DNA of 64,000 nt from Eremomyces bilateralis CBS 781.70. Lineage: Eukaryota > Ascomycota > Dothideomycetes > Eremomycetales > Eremomycetaceae. This document shows positions 61,098 to 64,000 of this stretch, one piece after another. Under the pieces are notes generated by a model that saw nothing but the letters and a program-made list of their open reading frames with translations, did not search any database and was not told where the DNA came from. The DNA is taken from assembly GCF_010015585.1 (NCBI RefSeq), contig NW_022985076.1, forward strand, positions 421,744 through 485,743. Reading direction: 5' to 3'. Position 1 is the first letter of the stretch, and every line of letters begins with the position of its first letter. The position numbers and the translations under genes are program-made.

Positions 61098-64000
61098 ATG
61101 GAGCAGGTAGAAATCCACAGCAAGGTACGAACATCATCCAGATATCGAAACGAAGGCTTTGCTAATCATGACATTTCCAGTCGTATCTCGTGCGATGGAT
61201 CGGCGTTTCTCCCGCCTACACTATCTCATGGACCGTCCAACCGCACAAGAAGTCTATTAACTTCGCGCTATTCAAACACGCCGGTGCAAGCAGGTCTGGA
61301 ACCGCCCTTCCCACCACCGGAACCGACGACGCTCCTCCAGCACCGCACACCGACGGACGCACGAAATCGAAGACCCCGAACGACAACTCGACCGTCGTGG
61401 AGACCCTGCAATCCAAGGGGTTGAAGCTGGTCCACTGGTTCGGAAAATGCGAAGCGGACAAGGTCACCACCGGGAAATATGATGTCCCCGACAACGAAGC
61501 GGGCATGTACGGCCTGGTGTTCGACAACACCTTCTCTAAGGCGGTCTCCAAGACAGCCACCGTGGTGATCATGACGCATCCGTCGCATGCGCCTCCGAAG
61601 TCAGGCGGTCCTCAGTACGCGCACGCCGACGGGAGTTCGACCAGCCTACCGACCGCCAAGTCCAGTCCGGCGATGCGTCCAGTCGCCGACTCCCAAGAAT
61701 CCCTCCCGCTGGACGGCACCACGCACCGAGTGACGTTCGCGACCGGCTCTCGACAAGGCTCGGAAAGCCACGGACCAGGACCACCGTTCTATACCGGCAT
61801 CCTACAAAAAAAGCGACGCAAGAGGAACCAAGGGTTCGCGCGCCGGTATTTCTCCCTCGACTTCACCACCTCCACCCTCTCCTACTACCACAACCGCAAC
61901 TCCTCCGCGCTGCGCGGCACTATCCCGCTCTCTCTCGCGGCGGTCAGCGTAGACGAGAAATCGCGCTACATCACGGTCGACTCGGGCGCGGAGGTGTGGC
62001 ATCTGCGGGCGAACAATGCGAAAGACTTCCAGGGGTGGAAGGCGGCGTTGGAGAAGGCGGCGAACATCGCCAGTAGCTCGGCGGCGAAGGAGAAGCATGA
62101 GCCTGCCCAGCCGGCGCGCCCGGCGCGGGCGGTGGATCCAGCGGAGGAACAGGAGTGGGATCAGGTGCAATCATTGGTGGGGAAGGTCGCGGGGATACGA
62201 GACGCGGTGCGAAGGTTGGCGCAGAATACGGACCCCAAATATCTGCCGCGTTTGTCGACCGCGCATGGGCCGGGAATGAGCGACATCAGTGAAACCACGA
62301 GTCCATCGGAATCGGAGAATGGCGATCCCTTCAGCAAGACAGCCGATCACAAAGAGAAGAAAGCGTTCTGGAAGCGAAAGCCAAACGTGAATGGCACGGC
62401 CAATTCGCTATTCAAGAGGAGTGTGTCGGCGCAGCTCGCGGTACCATCCCCTGCAAGTGCCGCAAGCAATGGACAAGTCCCGAAGCTTCAATATGTGAAC
62501 AACGCGGAGAAAGACGCGGGCATCCACGATCATTGCATGGCCCTGCTCAAGGACCTCGATGAAACCGTCGCCAAGTTCTCCGAGCTCCTGTCAGAATCCA
62601 AGCAGCGACGACGGCCGCAGAGTAGGACCGCACTATCGCGCCAGAGCACCGATTCGATGTCCTCCAGAGAGGAGTTCTTCGACGCGCCCGACGCCCAAAC
62701 GCCACGGGTCGGCATAATGAATATCGACCGAGACAGCGAGGAGAGCGATGAAATCTCTCATGTGTCGGACCGAGCCTCGGAATCGAGCAGTGAATTCGCT
62801 AGCCTCGCGACGTTTGAGCGGAAGAGCGGGGCGGGCGAACTATCGATTTACCCCGTCCGACCGAAGACGTTAGCCCCCCTTCCCCTCGACCCGGTTCCGA
62901 GAAGGACCAGCGTGCCGACGGCGAAGTTAAACCCCCCAAGCCTGATCAGCTTCCTTCGGAAAAACGTCGGCCAGGATCTGTCGACCATTGCTATGCCCGT
63001 TTCCGCGAACGAGCCGATGTCGGGCCTCCAACGCGTTGCAGAGCAGCTGGAATACACAGGGCTTATCGACGCGGCGACGACGAAACCAAGTGAGACCGGT
63101 GAGAGGCTTCTTTATATCGCCGCATTCGCCATCTCGGCGTTCTCCAACTCCCGAGTGAAGGAGCGAGCGATCCGCAAACCGTTCAACCCCATGCTCGGCG
63201 AGACGTACGAGCTCGTCCGCGAAGACAAAGGCTACCGCTTCATCGCCGAGAAGGTCACGCACCGGCCCGTCCGCATGGCCTGTCAAGCCGAAAGCGCCAC
63301 CTGGACCCTCACCCAGTCCCCAATGCCGGTCCAGAAGTTCTGGGGCAAATCCATGGAACTCAACACGGACGGCCCCGTGCACCTCTTCCTTCACTCCGTC
63401 GACGAGCACTACAGCTGGACCCTCGCCACCTCCTTCCTCCGCAACATCATCGCCGGCGAGAAATACATCGAGCCCGTCAACACCATGACCATCTTCAATG
63501 AGACCACCGGCGCCAAAGCCCTCGCCACCTTTAAAGCCGGCGGTCTCTTCTCCGGCCGCAGCGAGGACGTCTCCGTCACCGCCTTCAACGCCGCCGCCCA
63601 ACGCCTCCCCCTCGGCCTCCACGGCAAATGGACCTCTCACCTCCACCTCACCCACGACGGCGTCGACACCGGCCCCCCCATCTGGACCGTTGGCCAGCTT
63701 GTCGACCACGCCCCGGCACGCTATGGCTTCCCGACCTTCGCCGCCGCGCTGAACGAAATCACGCCGGTCGAGCGAGGGGCCATCCCCGTGACGGACTCGC
63801 GGCTGCGCCCGGATCAGCGGGCGGCGGAGGAGGGGGATTTGGATCGCGCGGAGGCGTTAAAGGCGCGGTTGGAGGAGCGGCAGCGGGCGAGGCGGAGGGT
63901 GATGGAGGAGCATGGGGAGCGGTGGACGCCAAGATGGTTCGTGCAGGTGGGGGGGGAGGGGGATGAGGTGTGGAAGTTGAAGGAGGGGCGGGATGGGTAT
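61098..64000 (+). CDS. OSH3: OSH3-type oxysterol-binding protein (partial, right edge)
   Basis: Exon 1 (61098-61124, MEQVEIHSK) and exon 2 (61181 to the edge) give 949 visible residues. The layout is that of Osh3: a GOLD domain at about 10-145 (YTISWTVQPHKKSINFALFK), a PH domain at about 210-305 (FYTGILQKKRRKRNQGFARR, then FQGWKAALEKA), an FFAT-like motif EEFFDAPD near 505 for VAP binding, and the ORD from about 590 (NPMLGETYELV near 678). The phosphoinositide-binding signature reads EKVTHRPVRMAC near 699, with His-Arg where Osh4 has His-His. The family transfers lipids and binds PI4P at ER-plasma membrane contacts. The C-terminal end lies outside the window. Confidence 0.95.

Overview
The window is nuclear DNA from a filamentous ascomycete (Pezizomycotina). 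The evidence is short introns (about 45-70 bp) with GTRNGT-type donors and CTAAC-like branch points, compact GC-rich housekeeping genes that often stand head to head, ascomycete-type proteins (OSM1-cytochrome b5 fusion, SYG1, TMA23, STB6-like, MYND-DUF4470), and AT-rich gene-poor stretches holding transposon relics whose damage looks like RIP (C-to-T and G-to-A changes). I cannot place the class or species from the sequence alone.

Layout. 0-9 kb: a decayed Ty1/copia relic, then CDC26 (APC/C), a probable mitochondrial protein of unknown function, an OSM1-type fumarate reductase with a C-terminal cytochrome b5, and a thiolase-like (TLP1-type) protein. 9-13.3 kb: an AT-rich desert with relics of a PIF1-like helicase and, less surely, a Ulp1-like protease. 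13.3-22.2 kb: a block with mitochondrial emphasis: a presequence-plus-membrane-helix protein, mitoribosomal bL27m and mL57, the SPX-EXS protein SYG1, and a Ca3427-like periplasmic-binding-fold protein with a mitochondrial-type N-terminus.

22.2-41 kb: an accessory island. It holds two different MYND zinc-finger genes, a SnoaL-like protein, a zinc-cluster factor relic, a piggyBac relic, an intact hAT transposase gene, a truncated Tc1/mariner copy, a complete Mx/dynamin-like GTPase, a DUF3435 (Starship-captain-type) fragment and a MITE-like element.

41-64 kb: housekeeping again: TMA23, a 1205-residue disordered protein, an RA-PH adaptor, TIM22, RMD5/GID2, an STB6-like protein and an OSH3-type oxysterol-binding protein that runs off the right edge. 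A longer Tc1/mariner copy between TIM22 and RMD5 is itself split by a 1.7-kb insertion with an 11-bp target-site duplication.

Several conserved genes serve mitochondria (OSM1-like, bL27m, mL57, TIM22, the 13.3-kb protein, the Ca3427-like protein). The palindrome CACGTG recurs in intergenic promoter regions, including those beside the mitochondrial genes. I found no CRISPR array, rRNA or confident tRNA. No single undescribed operon-like system stands out. The most unusual material is the accessory island and the nested transposon.
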